From Pleurodeles waltl (Eukaryota > Chordata > Amphibia > Caudata > Salamandridae): a stretch of DNA of 64,000 nt. Of the stretch, positions 1 through 11,302 are shown in pieces. The stretch lies in contig NC_090444.1 in the NCBI RefSeq assembly GCF_031143425.1, positions 1,312,927,324 through 1,312,991,323 of the forward strand. The letters run 5' to 3'. Numbering within the stretch: the stretch's first letter is position 1; every line of letters starts with the position of its first letter. A program made the position numbers and the translations under genes. The notes beneath the pieces are model-generated. The model was not told the DNA's origin. It was given only the letters and a program-made list of their open reading frames with translations, and searched no databases.

Positions 1-357
1 TTCACATGGTCTGACATATCTACATTGCAAAATGTGAAATTAAAGACTGCAGACAATGAGATAGGGGCGGGTGAATTTATTGGTTAGCTATAACTAACAG
101 AAAATATTTGTGACATAAATTAACAAAATTGAAATGTGAAGGGGTCAGTCATGGTGAATGAAATCACTGGCATAGGTGCCACACAACTGGAAGTCCAAAG
201 TCCAGAGTGGTTCAGGATCAGTCAACAGAGTGAATGTGTGACACACAAAGGAGGACATTAAGGAAGAGGATTATTGCTGGCAGTGGTGGGTGTCTTGCCA
301 TTCACACCTCCTGGATTTTTTCATGGAAATACCTGCTTGCGGGGAGGATCAGCTGTT

Positions 358-1042
358 TCAGAGGCAGGAGTGTCTGTGGCTGTTCACGACTCCTGCAGGG
401 CCTCCCTTCCTTTGGCATGATGTTCTTACCACACAGGAAGGGGTAGATGTTGGGAGTAAGGCCCTGCTCAGATTGGTGTTAATTTCTCTCAGCACCCCTG
501 TTAGGGTGCCCATTTCATTTTTACGGGCATCCATTATGTCAATCATGACCCTCTGCAGCTGCTTCATTTCCCGGAGTTCTGTTAACACCTGGCCCATCAT
601 GCCTTGGGATTCCTAATAGACCCCCAAGATGTGGCTGCTGGTGCCCTGGCTGACAACAGCACCAGTGGCCTCACTCCGCTGGCCTACAGCATCCCTCCCA
701 TGCACCCTACTCCCACGAGCCTGTGCCCTTGGCACAGGGTGCCCTCTCCAACTGGGTCCTGGACCCTCAGTGTCCAGAGTGTCAAGTTGCACCTCAGGAT
801 CCAGGACTGGGGGGAACAAAATGGTGGAAACGGTGCTAGGTACACAGGTGGGGAGCATGGTTGCCCGTGACGTTGAGGCCACAGTGAGACTCACTGTTGC
901 AATCTGACAAGGTAGCCCGGACAGGCCAGGATCATCCTCCACGTCTATAAGTCTAGGAGTTTCATCATCACTGAGGGCTCCATCTGGGGGTGGATAGTAG
1001 TAGTCTGTTGGGTAGCCTCCGAGTGCACAGAGGCAGCTTCAC
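358..1042 (-). pseudogene. Harbinger Myb/SANT-like accessory protein, C-terminal exon (degraded)
   Basis: Read on the minus strand, a splice acceptor (CATCAG) ends at 1043. It is followed by an acidic, Ser/Thr-rich stretch (EAASVHSEATQQTTT, later DDETPRLIDVEDD), then a low-complexity linker, and finally a helical segment (VLTELREMKQLQRVMIDIMD) ending near 358. This order of acidic linker then leucine-rich helical tail is what I expect of the NAIF1/MSANTD-like partner proteins of Harbinger transposases, which help move the transposase to the nucleus and to its termini. One frameshift near 975 and an in-frame stop near 613 break the frame, so it is a pseudogene. The first codon completes the phase left open by the exon at 13392-13777. 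The family call comes from overall pattern, not from an alignment. Confidence 0.55.
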
Positions 1043-1375
1043 CTGATGACTAAGGAAGTACATTGTTATTAGTTGAAGTGTGACATCTGCCTACAAAGGT
1101 TTTATCTTACAGTAAGCAGAGACATTGGACATTCTTAAATTGTAGATTAGCCTATTGTGTCATGTGACCATGGTATTGGGGTATTTAACATGAAATGTGA
1201 AGCTTTCCTAAACTATTTGACTGAAGCAGCTCATGAGATGTGCAGATCAGTTGCACTTTGGAGGACGGAATGAAAATTACATCTTACCAACAGTGAAGCC
1301 AACACAGTGCTGAAGCAACATATGCCATTGACCATTTGGAGCACTAGTTGAGTGAGATATAGGCAAACACAGGAC

Positions 1376-2300
1376 GCCTCTGGCAGACATCGCACACATC
1401 CACAGACTCAAAATCATCTCATACACGGATGACACCCAATTCATCCTATCACTTGCCGAAGACTACTCCACCCAGAGAGCTAACTTCCACAATCCCATGA
1501 GCAATGTGGCCAAATGGATAAGAACCAACTGCCTGAAACTAAAAACGGACAAGATAGAAGTAATCACTTTCAGAAACAACCCACCCCCCCTGGGATGACA
1601 CTTATTGGCCAACCTCCCTAGGACAACCACCTAAAATGAAGAAACATGTCCGCAAACTAAACATCATCGTTGACAGTAAACTCATCTTCAAACAACAGAT
1701 AAACGCAGTTGCTGCCTTCTGCTTCCTCCTCTTCTGCATGCTACAAAAGATTTTCAGATGGATAACTGTCGACACATGGAGAACAGTAACCCAATATCTG
1801 ATCACCAGCAGACTTGACTATGGGAATGCACTTCATGTCAGAACCACCACCCACCTCATCAACTGCCTCCAAACTATACAGATCTCCACAGCAAGACTTA
1901 TACTACATCATCCTAAATGCACCAGTATCACCCAGCACCTCAGAAATCTACACTGGCTGCCAGTACACAAGAAATGTCAATTTGTGGTCCTGACCTCGCC
2001 TTCAAAGCCCTCCACAACATTGGACCCAAAAACATCAACCACCGGCTGACTTTCCACCAACTAGAAAGAAAACTCAATTCGGTATCCCTCGCACACTTCC
2101 CATGCATCAACCAGAGTCAATGCGGAGGCCACTCATACTCCCCAAAGCATGGAACGACCTCCCTCTCTACCTTCGAACCACACACTCCCACCCCAAGTTT
2201 AGGAAGAAGATCAAGACCTGGCTCTTCGAGGAGAGGCAGTCAGTCACGCAGCATCACCCCCATGCTACACAAGTACGGATTTATTTGTTGTGTATGTGAC
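1376..2300 (+). mobile_element. L2/CR1-like LINE, 3' end fragment (RT palm onward)
   Basis: Translating the plus strand gives the reverse transcriptase motif C region (KIISYTDDTQFILSLAED near 1411-1464), followed by sections typical of the end of L2-clade ORF2 proteins: a LDYGNALHV segment near 1813, an LHWLPV-like segment near 1948, and a final AWNDLPLYLR...KTWLFEE segment near 2150-2235. These sections lie in different frames with several stops, so the copy is dead. The 5' part of ORF2 and all of ORF1 are absent, as usual for 5'-truncated LINEs. It sits inside the presumed intron of the split Harbinger gene. The clade (L2 versus CR1) is assigned from these motifs only. Confidence 0.75.
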
Positions 2301-2504
2301 TGCAGTCATCATATGTGCAGTCCTGTGTCAATGTGTTTGCTGACGATACCAATCTGCTGATACAGATGGAGGCCTTAGGAATACTTGTTGTACACACTTG
2401 GTAAGGTGTAATTCCTGTCTTAAATAGTTTAATCTTGGGTTAGCAGGTCAATATGGAGCTAAGTAGACAGACATGTCTTTGAGCTGAGCATGTTCTACAT
2501 AGTG

Positions 2505-2614
2505 CTCACTCCCAGGTGAGTACACATCATTTGACAGTTAACAAACAGGGCTATAAGGGGAAGTGAACACTGGGCTGGTGGTTGGAGTTAGAGAAACAGG
2601 GCATATTGGGTTTT
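2505..2614 (+). repeat. Partial monomer of the ~152-bp tandem repeat, left of the LTR element
   Basis: This stretch (from CTCCCAGGTGAGTA to GAGAAACAGGGCATATTGGG) matches the monomers of the array at 12028-13040. The Ty3/gypsy element interrupts the monomer exactly at GTTTT, which is duplicated at 12028-12032, and the rest of the monomer (TTGCAGT...) continues after it. The array therefore existed before the retrotransposon arrived. Confidence 0.85.
2610..2614 (+). repeat. Target site duplication (left) of the Ty3/gypsy element
   Basis: GTTTT directly precedes the 5' LTR and is repeated exactly after the 3' LTR at 12028-12032. Five base pairs is usual for Ty3/gypsy integrases. Confidence 0.9.
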
Positions 2615-2899
2615 TGTCAACACCAGAGCAGTACGCGCTCTATTGGCGACAGAAATGCAAAAACCCAGCACTCTCAAAACAACGTAATTTATGCATTGTG
2701 CTGATATGTTGTGGTTTAACCTTTTGCATTGCAGAGTTCAATCCTGAAAACTTATTTTTAATATGCTTACAAATACTGTTTCTTTGCAATGTATTGCTGC
2801 AGCTTTTCAGAGTGTGTTAGGGTGTGGTCCCTTTCCATGTCCTTCCAGAGACTTTCCCTGCAACATGCCTGGGCGTGGTTCTGGGCTGGGCCAAGACTC

Positions 2900-2907
2900 T
2901 ATAAAAG
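2900..2907 (+). promoter_or_regulatory. LTR core promoter TATA box
   Basis: TATAAAAG, about 285 bp into the 5' LTR, fits a U3 promoter. The same motif lies at 9067-9074 in the 3' LTR. The start site would be some 25-30 bp downstream, around the AACTCCCAGTGCTCACT stretch. Confidence 0.65.
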
Positions 2908-3124
2908 AGAGACAGCCCAACTCCCAGTGCTCACTATTCAGAGGTCTTGGTGCAGAGGAGCAGCTTCTTCCTGAGCTCCTGTCCCGGCGGCCTATTTGAT
3001 CTTCCAGTCTTCTGCCCTTCATCCTTCATTGGTGATCGTTGTTCCAGGCGGTAATACGGTGGTTGGACTATCCCGACACCGTTATTTAGAATTTTCATAT
3101 TCTTGGTTTAATTCTTAAATGAGT

Positions 3125-3715
3125 AACAGATTACTTGCGCGCTACCATTTCTTGACATTTATATGGTAGTTTACAAATAGGCACATTGCGCGATTTGGTT
3201 CATAAATGTCTGACTTTGTTATTCATTGCGTGCTACCATTTCTTGACATTGGCATGGTGGCTTAAGAATCAGCAAGACGCGCGATTCGTTTTATGGTGTT
3301 TAAACATTGTTGTCCATTGCGCGCTACTAATTCTTGACATTTACATGATGTTTTACGAATTGGCAAGATGTGCAACTCGTTTCATGAGGATTTACCTTTG
3401 TTGTTTATTGCGCGCTACCATTTCTTGACATTTACATGGTGGCTTAAGAATCGGCAAAAGAAGCGCGATTCGTTTCATTGTACTTTGATCTTGTTATTTA
3501 TTGTGAGCTGTTATTTCTTGACATTTACATCGTGTTTTACGAATCGGCAAGACGCGCGATTTGATTAATGATGATTTGACTTTGATATTCATTGCGTGCT
3601 ACCATTTCTTGGTATTTTACATGGTGACACTCGAATCGGCAAGACGCACAATTCTCTCCTCGAGTTTAATTCATGTTGTTTATCGTATGCCACTATTCTA
3701 AGATATTTATTATAT
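3125..3715 (+). repeat. ~90-bp tandem repeat inside the 5' LTR, six to seven units
   Basis: The phrase GCTACCATTTCTTGACATTT and variants recur at about 3142, 3232, 3326, 3414, 3508, 3598 and, weakly, 3688. Each is followed by an AATCGGCAAGACGCGCGATTCG-like block. The same array occurs in the 3' LTR at about 9292-9880. It lies downstream of the promoter, in what should be R/U5. Confidence 0.85.
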
Positions 3716-3800
3716 ATTATTCGAGTTGACAAGTTATGTGATTTGTTTCCTGAATCCATATTGTGTTATTCATGGTGCACAATCCTTTTATGGTGTTTAC

Positions 3801-3827
3801 TATATATATATATATATATATATATAT
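3801..3827 (+). repeat. (TA)n microsatellite in the 5' LTR
   Basis: 27 bp of alternating TA. The corresponding tract in the 3' LTR (9970-10014) is 45 bp, so the two have changed length since insertion. Confidence 0.95.
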
Positions 3828-4389
3828 CTGCAATATGCGCAATTTGTGTTGAAACATTTTTAGAGTACACAGAAGGCCAGAGTTTCTAGATGCAATATTG
3901 TATGGACCTAGTATACATTCTCAAAACAGGATTTATATGACTGGTTTAAAATTTAGTCAGAATGTTTTTCTGATTCTCATGTAAAGGAAAGTACTTGAAT
4001 AAGAAAGTTTTCATTTAATTCATCTTGATTACCCTACAGGTATCCGGCCAGCTTCAAACTTTGTCATTTTAAACTTAACTCTTAGATTGTTCATGTTTTC
4101 AGAGTGACTAGGCTTAGAATCATAGTCTAGTATTGATTTCAGGAGATATAATTTTCTTATTGTGTGTTCTAACCTTTTTCTTACTACAGGTCTCCTTCCC
4201 AGCTGTTCCCTTCCTAATCCCCTCTTCCCCTCTTGAACTCTCTCAGTCTCTGTGATTTATCTATCAGAGTCTTGGAGCTGTTCAGTGGTGGACGTGTTGG
4301 GAACGTGCACAGACCCAGAGGATCTGGTGACTCTGACAGAATAGTGAGCCCACAAATTATTATCCTCCTGGCTTGTGTATGTTCTCAGC

Positions 4390-5381
4390 ATGGCCACGCT
4401 AGACGAGTTAGTCAAGGCTATCACCCAGCTCCAAGCAGAGGTGGTATCATCCAAAGAATTGAGAACTAGCTTAGCAGAGAGAGTGAGTCAGTTGCAAAAT
4501 AAGGTAGAGAAGAAGGAACAAAGTCCCACAGGTGTGTCTTGGCCAGGTACTTCTTCTCAGGCTTCTGGAAGTAATCCGATTTCCCTAAATGTTCCTTCTG
4601 CAATTCCTTTAGGTCCCCCAGAACGTTTCTCAGGTGACCCTTTGAAAGCGCAATCTTTCCTGGTTCAAGTGGAACTACACTTCACCTGCAGACCAAATAC
4701 TTTCCCCGATGCCCAGTCCAAAGTAGCTTTCTTGTTATCATATCTGTCTGGGGATGCAGCTACTTGGGCAATTCCCCTTGTGCGTAAAAATAGTCCCTTG
4801 TTGTACAATTGGAGAAATTTTGTTCGTGAATTTGAGAGAGTTTTTGATTGTAGAACTGTAACACAGTCAGCAGATCGTGAATTATTAGATTTACGCCAAG
4901 GGAATCAAGACCTAGTGTCATATTTAGCCAACTTTAACCGGTTGGTTGCCGAGACATCCTGGCCTGAAGAAAAACAAGCGGTCTTGTTTTACAAGGGACT
5001 CAAAGAGGAACTAAAAGATATCTTAGCGCAAATCGACCCACAACCTACAGACTGTCAAGAATTAATAAATCTTGTCTTGAGACTTGATCATCGTTTAGCA
5101 GAACGTGAAAGAACGCGCAAAAAGATTAAAAATATTCATGGCGCGTTTATGATAACAGAGACTCAAGAACTCCAAAAGAAAGAACGCCGGAACCAATGGA
5201 AATTGGAACCATCAGAAGACCTTTGACCAAAGATGAAAAGGACCTAGGCAAAACAAATGGACAATGTCTTTATTGTGGGCGAAAAGGTCATTTTGCCAAA
5301 GATTGTCCAATCAAACCAAAGAACAAGCAAGGTCCAGTTCAGAAGATCGCAGCCAATGCACCAGTCGAGTTGGAAAACTAA
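4390..5381 (+). pseudogene. gag of the Ty3/gypsy element (capsid plus CCHC nucleocapsid, frame-broken)
   Basis: An open frame from ATG 4390 to 5226 encodes an N-terminal coiled-coil stretch, then a Ty3-type capsid region containing PERFSGDPLKAQSFL and, later, an LDLRQGNQDLVSYLANFNRL segment typical of the retrotransposon gag domain. The CCHC zinc knuckle (C-x2-C-x4-H-x4-C, in CLYCGRKGHFAKDCP near 5266-5310) is in another frame, so a frameshift near 5200-5225 separates it from the capsid. Gag forms the particle that packages the element RNA in the cytoplasm. The start at 4390 is chosen because it is the first ATG after the LTR opening this long frame. Confidence 0.85.
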
Positions 5382-5383
5382 AA

Positions 5384-6073
5384 CACCCAAGATGCAGAGA
5401 AGGGTTGCTCTTGGGTGTCACCGTGGACCCTTCACAATCTAGACATCTTAAACTGGAAATAAGAGTTCAGGTCAAGAAAAAGATCTATTTAAAAAAGGCT
5501 CTAGTCGATTCTGGGGCTACTGTGAACTTTGTTGATGTCCAATTGGTTCGTGCATGGGGGATCCCATGTATTGAAAAGAAGACCCCAGAAATCATCCAGG
5601 CAGTCGATGGAAAACTCTTGACTGGAGGTCCGGTAACTCTTCAGAATATCCCCTTGTCGATGATTTGTGAAGATAAGAATCAAAGAAAGAAACATAAAGA
5701 GAAAATCATCCTTGACGTGATCCAAGCTCCCCAATATGGGATTATCCTCGGCTTGCCATGGTTAACTCATCCCAATCCGGAGATCAATTGGGCAGAACGA
5801 AAAATCATGTTCTCATGTGCGCTATGTAACGAACAATATCTCCAAAAGATTCAAGTACCAAAAGTTTGCAACTCTTACATAGCTACTGCCGCAGAGAAAG
5901 AAATTCAGCTGCCCAAACAGTATTTATCTTACAAAGTTGTATTTGATGAGAAAGGAGCAGAGACTCTACCTCCTCATAGATCTTATGACTGTCAAATTGA
6001 TCTAGCCCCAGGTGTGATACTTCCCAACTGTCGTGTATATGCCCTGTCAGAATATGAAAATCAACATTTATGA
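5384..6073 (+). pseudogene. pol: aspartic protease and RT leader (ends at an in-frame stop)
   Basis: The frame open through 5264-6073 carries the retropepsin active-site motif LVDSGATVNFVD near 5500-5535, then IILGLPWL near 5731-5754, the conserved second protease block. The part before about 5384 overlaps the zinc-knuckle region in a different frame and is not expected to be translated this way. The frame ends at a TGA at 6071-6073, just before the reverse transcriptase, which continues in the same frame. The protease would process Gag and Pol inside the particle. Confidence 0.85.
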
Positions 6074-6091
6074 AAATACCTAGATCAAATT

Positions 6092-7336
6092 TTGGAGAAG
6101 GGCTTCATTCGCCCCTCTAAGTCTCCAGCAGCTTCGCCTTTGCTTTTTGTTCCAAAAGCTAATGGAGAACTTCGAACTTGCATCGACTATAGGGGTTTGA
6201 CCAAAGTCACCATAAAGAATAAATATCCTTTACCCCTAATTCTGGTCTTATTGGAACAAGGAAAGAGAGCAAAAATCTACACGAAGCTTGACCTTCGAGG
6301 TGCTTATCATTTGGTCAGAATGAGAGAGGGTGACGAATGGAAAACAGCGTTCAAGACAAGATATGGCCTTTTTGAATACACCGTCATGCCTTTTGGTCTG
6401 TGTAATGCTCCAGCAGCATTTCAATTTTTCTTGAATGACTTTCTTAGAGAGTACCTCGACATATTTGCCATAGTCTACATCGATGACATTTTGATCTACT
6501 CAGACAATAAAAACGAACATGTCCAACATGTCAAGAAAATTCTTGCAGCCCTTGGAAAACACCATTTATACTGCAAACTAACCAAGTGTGAGTTTCATGT
6601 TACCACAGTTGAGTTTTTAGGGGTTATTCTTACCCCTCAAGGTATGGTGATGGCAGAAAAGAAAGTAAAAGCCGTATCTGATTGGCCCACCCCAAAGACT
6701 GTTCATGATGTACAATGTTTCCTGGGATTTGCAAATTTTTACCGGAGGTTCATAAATCATTTCTCCCAGACAGGGGCTCCAATCACTAAGCTACTAAGAA
6801 AGAAAGAAAAGTTTGTATGGTCCCCAGAAGCTGATCAAGCCTTCTCGACTTTGAAGGAAGCTTTCTCCACTGCCCCAGTCTTGACTCATCCTGATGCGAA
6901 TCAACCTTCAATAGTGGAAGCTGATGCTTCAGATGTAGCAATAGGAGCCGTCTTTTCACAACGAAATAAAGACACTGGTCAACTTCATCCTGTAGCTTAT
7001 ATGTCTCGGAAGTTGAACGAAGCCGAACAGAACTATGTAATTGCTGAAAAAGAGCTTCTGGCGATTCGTGACGCCTTTAAAGAATGGAGACATCGTTTGT
7101 TGGGTGCCAAATACACTGTCACAGCATATACTGATCATCGTAATCTTCATTTCATGAGTTCCGCCAGACTTTTGACCCCTCTGCAATTATGCTGGATGCT
7201 TTTTTTTGCCGAATTTGATTTTGTAGTAACCTTCCGGCCTGGTAAAGATAATCGCAAGGCTGACGCCTTGTCCCGTCAAGAGTCTACCACCTTGCCTGCA
7301 TTTCAAGCCTCCAGAGCTATCATTGCTCCTGGCTAG
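6092..7336 (+). pseudogene. pol: reverse transcriptase and RNase H
   Basis: This 414-codon open stretch starts at an internal Met and is really a continuation of pol after the TGA at 6071. It shows the Ty3/gypsy RT series in order: FIRPSKSPAASPLLFVPK, RTCIDYRGL, TKLDLRGAYH (first catalytic Asp), MPFGLCNAPAAFQ, and YIDDILIYS with both palm aspartates. The connection (FLGFANFYRRFI) and RNase H follow, with VEADASDVAIGAV, an AEKELLAI Glu segment, and YTDHRNL. It ends in the usual KADALSRQ at the RNase H/integrase junction before a TAG at 7334. The catalytic motifs look intact. The copy is inactive because of the flanking stops and frameshifts. Confidence 0.9.
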
Positions 7337-8613
7337 GTTCTATGTATCATGAAAACTAAAGATTTCTTTGAAGAAATATGCAACTCTTTCACTGTTGAAA
7401 AATGGCAAACATGGACCCAAGCAGATCCCAAAAGGTCAATAAAGCAAGGTTTACCCTTTCATGACGCTCGTTTGTTCGCACCCACTACTAAACTCTCAAG
7501 ATAGTGTTTCATTGGTTGCATGTTATACCTACGGCAGGTCACCCAGGTACTCCTAAAACTCTTGAACTGATCCAACTCTATTTGGTGGCCTACCCTAACA
7601 AAAGAAGTAAAAGCAATGGTAAACAACTGTGAAGTTTGTGCTCGCATTAAAATAAGTCATTCAAAACCAAAAGGGTTGTTACATCCACTTACAACCCCAA
7701 GTCGTCCATGGAGCACATTTCTTTAGACTTTATTACCGGTCTGCCAGTGGTTCAACAGCATTCAGTAATTCTGGTGGTAGTAGATAGTCTCACGAAATAT
7801 GGACATTTCATCACCTGTGAAAAATTGCCCACTTCTAGTGAATTGGCAACTATTTTACTGAGCAGAGAGGTTCATTATCATGGACTGCCAAAGGTTATCC
7901 TCTCCGATCGGGGGTCACAATTTTCCTCCAATTTCTGGAAGACATGGTGTAAAACACTCCAAGTGACATCTACGCTATCTACTAGTCACCATCCTCAAAC
8001 AGATGGTCAAACGGAGAGACTAAATCAGACTTTGAAACAATACCTACATGCCTACGCTGAAAAGGCACTTCATTCTTGGACATCTATGCTCTGGTTAGCT
8101 GAGTTAGCTTACAATAACTCATTCCACACTTCTATTGGCGTTACACCCTTTTTTGGTTTATTTGGCTATCATCCTGACACCTTGCCCATCACAATTCCTC
8201 AAGAAAGTTCTCTTACTCCAGCTGTGTCAGAAACCATTCAGCATTTACATCAAACCCAGAAACTGATTCAACAACATTTAGAAAAAGCCAAACAAAAATA
8301 TAAAAGGTATTATGACAAGAAACATTGTGATGGACCGCAATATCAACCAGGTGACAAAGTGTGGCTTTCCACAAAACATATAGACTTCAAGAAGAAGCAC
8401 ATGTTTAACCCCAAATTCATAGGTCCTTATACTGTCCTTCAGCAAATCAATCTGGTGACCTATAAACTACAATTGCCCAGATCCTTTACGGATTCATCCA
8501 GTGTTCCACACTTCCCTCTTGAAAAAGGCAGTCCAAAAGGTCCACCCTCATCCAGCTCCTGTTCTAGTACAAGGGGAAGAAGAATACGAAGTCAAGAAAG
8601 TGTTGGATTCTAA
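7337..8613 (+). pseudogene. pol: integrase (zinc-binding region degraded, catalytic core open)
   Basis: The HHCC region between about 7500 and 7690 is spread over frames with stops. It retains recognisable GHPGTPKTLELI text near 7540 and a CARI cysteine end near 7640. From 7708 the core is open to 8613. It has the first catalytic Asp in SLDFITGLP, the second in LSDRGSQF, and the Glu in TDGQTERLNQ, the D,D-35-E arrangement. It also carries an AYNNSFHTSIGVTPF segment and the C-terminal GDKVWLST fold. A frameshift near 8487 removes the final section from this frame. The integrase inserts the cDNA into chromatin and makes the 5-bp duplication seen here. Confidence 0.9.
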
Positions 8614-8755
8614 ACTGAGAGGGCGTAATCTATGGTAGTTAATCTCATGGAAAGGTTATGGTCCTGAAAGTAACTCATGGGTTTCCGCATCCGATGTTCA
8701 TGCTCCAGTACTTGTGAGACGCTTTCATCATCTTAATCCAAGCAAACCAGGCCCT
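8580..8755 (+). pseudogene. Integrase C-terminal chromodomain (chromovirus signature)
   Basis: In the frame after the shift near 8487, the sequence reads a chromodomain-like EYEVKKVLDSKLRGR, then ISWKGYGPESNSWV, then VRRFHHLNP. This keeps the W-K-G-Y/W aromatic pattern of chromodomains, which direct chromovirus integration to modified histones. One in-frame stop (TAG at 8634-8636) falls just before ISWKGY. The domain position directly after integrase is diagnostic of chromoviruses. Confidence 0.85.
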
Positions 8756-8767
8756 AGAGCACGTCTG

Positions 8768-8781
8768 GGAGAGGGGAGTAC
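8768..8781 (+). promoter_or_regulatory. Polypurine tract of the LTR element
   Basis: GGGAGAGGGGAGTA followed by C lies immediately before the 3' LTR start at 8782. This is where plus-strand DNA synthesis should be primed. Confidence 0.75.
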
Positions 8782-9966
8782 TGTCAACACCAGAGCAGTA
8801 CGCACTCTATTGGCAACAAAAATGCAAAAACCCAGCACTCTCAAAACAACGTAATTTATGCAATGTGCTGATATGTTGTGGTTTAACCTTTTGCATTGCA
8901 GAGTTCAATCCTGAAAACTTATTTTTAATATGCTTACAAATACTGTTCCTTTGCAGTGTATTGCTGCAGGTTTTCAGAGTGTGTTAGGGTGTGGTCCCTT
9001 TCCATGTCCTTCCAGAGACTTTCCCTGCAACATGCCTGGGCGTGGTTCTGGGCTGGGCCAAGACTCTATAAAAGAGAGCCAGCCCAACTCCCAGTGCTCA
9101 CTATTCAGAGGTCCCGGTGCAGAGCAGCAGCTTCTTCCTGAGCTCCTTTTTCCGGCGGCCTATTTGGAGTTTCCAGTCATCTGCCCTTCAACCTTCATTA
9201 CTGATCATTATTCTAGGCGCAAAGACTGTGGTTGGACTATCCCGACACCGTTATTTAGAATTTTCATATTCTTGGTTTAATTTTTAAATGAGTAATAGAT
9301 TACTTGTGCACTACCATTTCTTGACCTTTATATGGCAGTTTACAAATAGGCAAGACGCGCGACTTGTTTCATAAAGGTCTGACTTTGTTATTCATTGCGT
9401 GCTACCATTTCTTGACATTGGCATGGTGGCTTAAGAATCGACAAGACGCACGATTCGTTTTATGGTGTTTAAACATTGTTGTCCATTGCACGCTACTATT
9501 TCTTGACATTTACATGATGTTTTACGAATTGGCAAGACGCGCAACTCATTTCATGAGGATTTAACTTTGTTGTTTATTGCGCACTACCATTTCTTGACAT
9601 TTACATGGTGGCTTAATAATCGGCAAAAGAAGCGCGATTCGTTTTATTGTACTTTGATCTTGTTATTTATTGTGAGCTGTTATTTCTTGATATTTACATA
9701 GTGTTTTACGAATCAGCAAGACGCGCGATTCAATTAATGATGATTTGACTTTGATATTCATTGCGTGCTACCATTTCTTGGTATTTTACATGGTGACACT
9801 CGAATCGGCACGAAGCACGATTCTCTCCTCAAGTTTAATTCATGTTGTTTATTGTATGCCACTATTCTAAGATATTTATTATATATTATTCGAGTTGACA
9901 AGTTATGTGATTTGTTTCCTGAATCCATATTGTGTTATTCATGGTGCACAATCCTTTTATGGTGTT

Positions 9967-9969
<3 letters not shown>

Positions 9970-10014
<45 letters not shown>
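9970..10014 (+). repeat. (TA)n microsatellite in the 3' LTR
   Basis: 45 bp of alternating TA, expanded relative to the 27-bp tract in the 5' LTR. Confidence 0.95.
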
Positions 10015-10018
<4 letters not shown>

Positions 10019-10225
10019 CTGCAATATGCGCAATTTGTGTTGAAACATTTTAAGAGTACACAGAAGGCCAGAGTTTCTAGATGCAATATTGAATGGTCCT
10101 AGTATACATTCTCAAAACAGGATTTATATGACTGGTTTAAAATGTAGTCAGAATGTTTTTCTGATTCTCATGTAAAGGAAATTCATCTTGATTCCCCTAC
10201 AGGTATCCGGCCATCTTGAAACTTA

Positions 10226-11211
10226 GGGGGTCATTACAACCCTGGCGGTCGGTGTTAAACCAGCGGTAAGACCGCCAACAGGCTGGCGGTCTTACTTTGG
10301 GGAATTATGACCATGGAGGTTACCGCCATGGTCATCCGCCGGTTTTCCGTTCCGCCCGATGGGCTGGAGACCTGGGTCTCCAGCCCGGCGGCCGTGACTA
10401 TACCGCCGGCGGTATTTGGTCCCAGCTTACCGCCGTGGATTTCCAGCGGTTTGAACCGCCATGTATTCCACGGCGGTAAGCACTATCAGTGCCAGGGAAT
10501 TCCTTCCCTGGCACTGATAGGGGTCTCCCCCACCCGACTCCCTCCCCTACACCCCCCCAAAGGTGGCAGGGCCCCCCTCCCCACCCCGACCCCCAACATC
10601 ACATCACCCATACCCACACGACACGCATGCAGGCACCACCTACACCCTTACACGCACACACGCCGACATACATGCCAATATCCACACACACAGTCATACA
10701 CACACACCCACATTCAGACATACACGCACACATCCATACAGACATAGCCACATACACGCACTCATTCCCATACACACAACACCCCAGCAAGCATACACGC
10801 ACTCACACACCCCCTCTATATACACACACGCACACCCCCATGCACCCACACAACACACAACACCCCCCACCCCTCCCCTAACGGATGATCGACTTACCTG
10901 TTCCGTCGATCCTCCGGGAGGGGACAGGAGCCATGGGGGCAGCTCCGCCGACACCACACCGCCAACAGAACACCGCCACCGTGAATCACAGGACTTGATT
11001 CGCTGGGCGGTGTTCTGTTGGCGTGGCGGTGGAGGTGGAGCAACCTCCACTTCCCCGCCTCCCGACAGTATGGCTGTTGGCGGCTCACCGTCGGTAAAAG
11101 GACGGTGAGCTGCCAACGGTCACAATAGGCCGAGCGGAAAACCGCCACCACTGGCGGTCTTCCGCACGGCGGTACCTCGGCGGTCTTCAAAAAGAGGTTG
11201 TAATGACCCCC
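10226..11211. mobile_element. GC-rich Harbinger-type MITE, 986 bp, in the 3' LTR
   Basis: The ends are inverted repeats GGGGGTCATTACAACC and its complement. The uninterrupted 5' LTR reads AAACTTTGTCATT at this point, so the bases flanking the insert (TTA left, TGT right) fit a 3-bp target duplication that has since changed. The inside is rich in accgcc/ggcggt words and has no transposase frame, so the element was moved by another copy. Assignment to PIF/Harbinger rests on the 3-bp duplication and on similarity of composition to the termini of the coding Harbinger element here. Confidence 0.75.
10600..10870 (+). repeat. Degenerate (CA)n / CACAC-rich tract inside the MITE
   Basis: About 270 bp dominated by ACAC, CACACA and ACACGC words on the plus strand, with frequent CAT and CCC interruptions. 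It keeps frames open in both directions, which explains several spurious ORFs here. The other GC-rich MITEs in the window do not have it. Confidence 0.85.
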
Positions 11212-11302
11212 TGTGTCATTTTAAACTTAACTCTTAGATTGTTCAAGTTTTCAGAGTGACTAGGCTTAGAATCATAGTCTAGTATTGATTTCAGGAGACA
11301 TA

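Larger units (their letters stand above)
2615..4338 (+). repeat. 5' LTR (1724 bp)
   Basis: Begins TGTCAACACCAGAGCAGTAC and ends GGTGACTCTGACA. It is closely similar along its length to the 3' LTR at 8782-12027 once the two MITEs there are removed. It contains a TATA box at 2900, a 90-bp tandem array (3125-3715) and a (TA)n tract. It keeps about 28 bp near 4000-4020 (around TACTTGAATAAGAAAG) that the 3' LTR has lost. Confidence 0.95.

Noticed and set aside
3125..3715. Regular 90-bp repeats as an independent satellite
   Set aside because: They lie inside both LTRs at the same place and are part of the retrotransposon.
4339..4390. A tRNA primer-binding site after the 5' LTR
   Set aside because: The sequence GAATAGTGAGCCCACAAATT does not match a tRNA 3' end that I recognise, so no primer was assigned.
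10563..11116. Frames of 140-181 codons through the MITE
   Set aside because: His/Thr or Cys/Val repeats produced by the CACAC tract. The element has inverted termini and no transposase.
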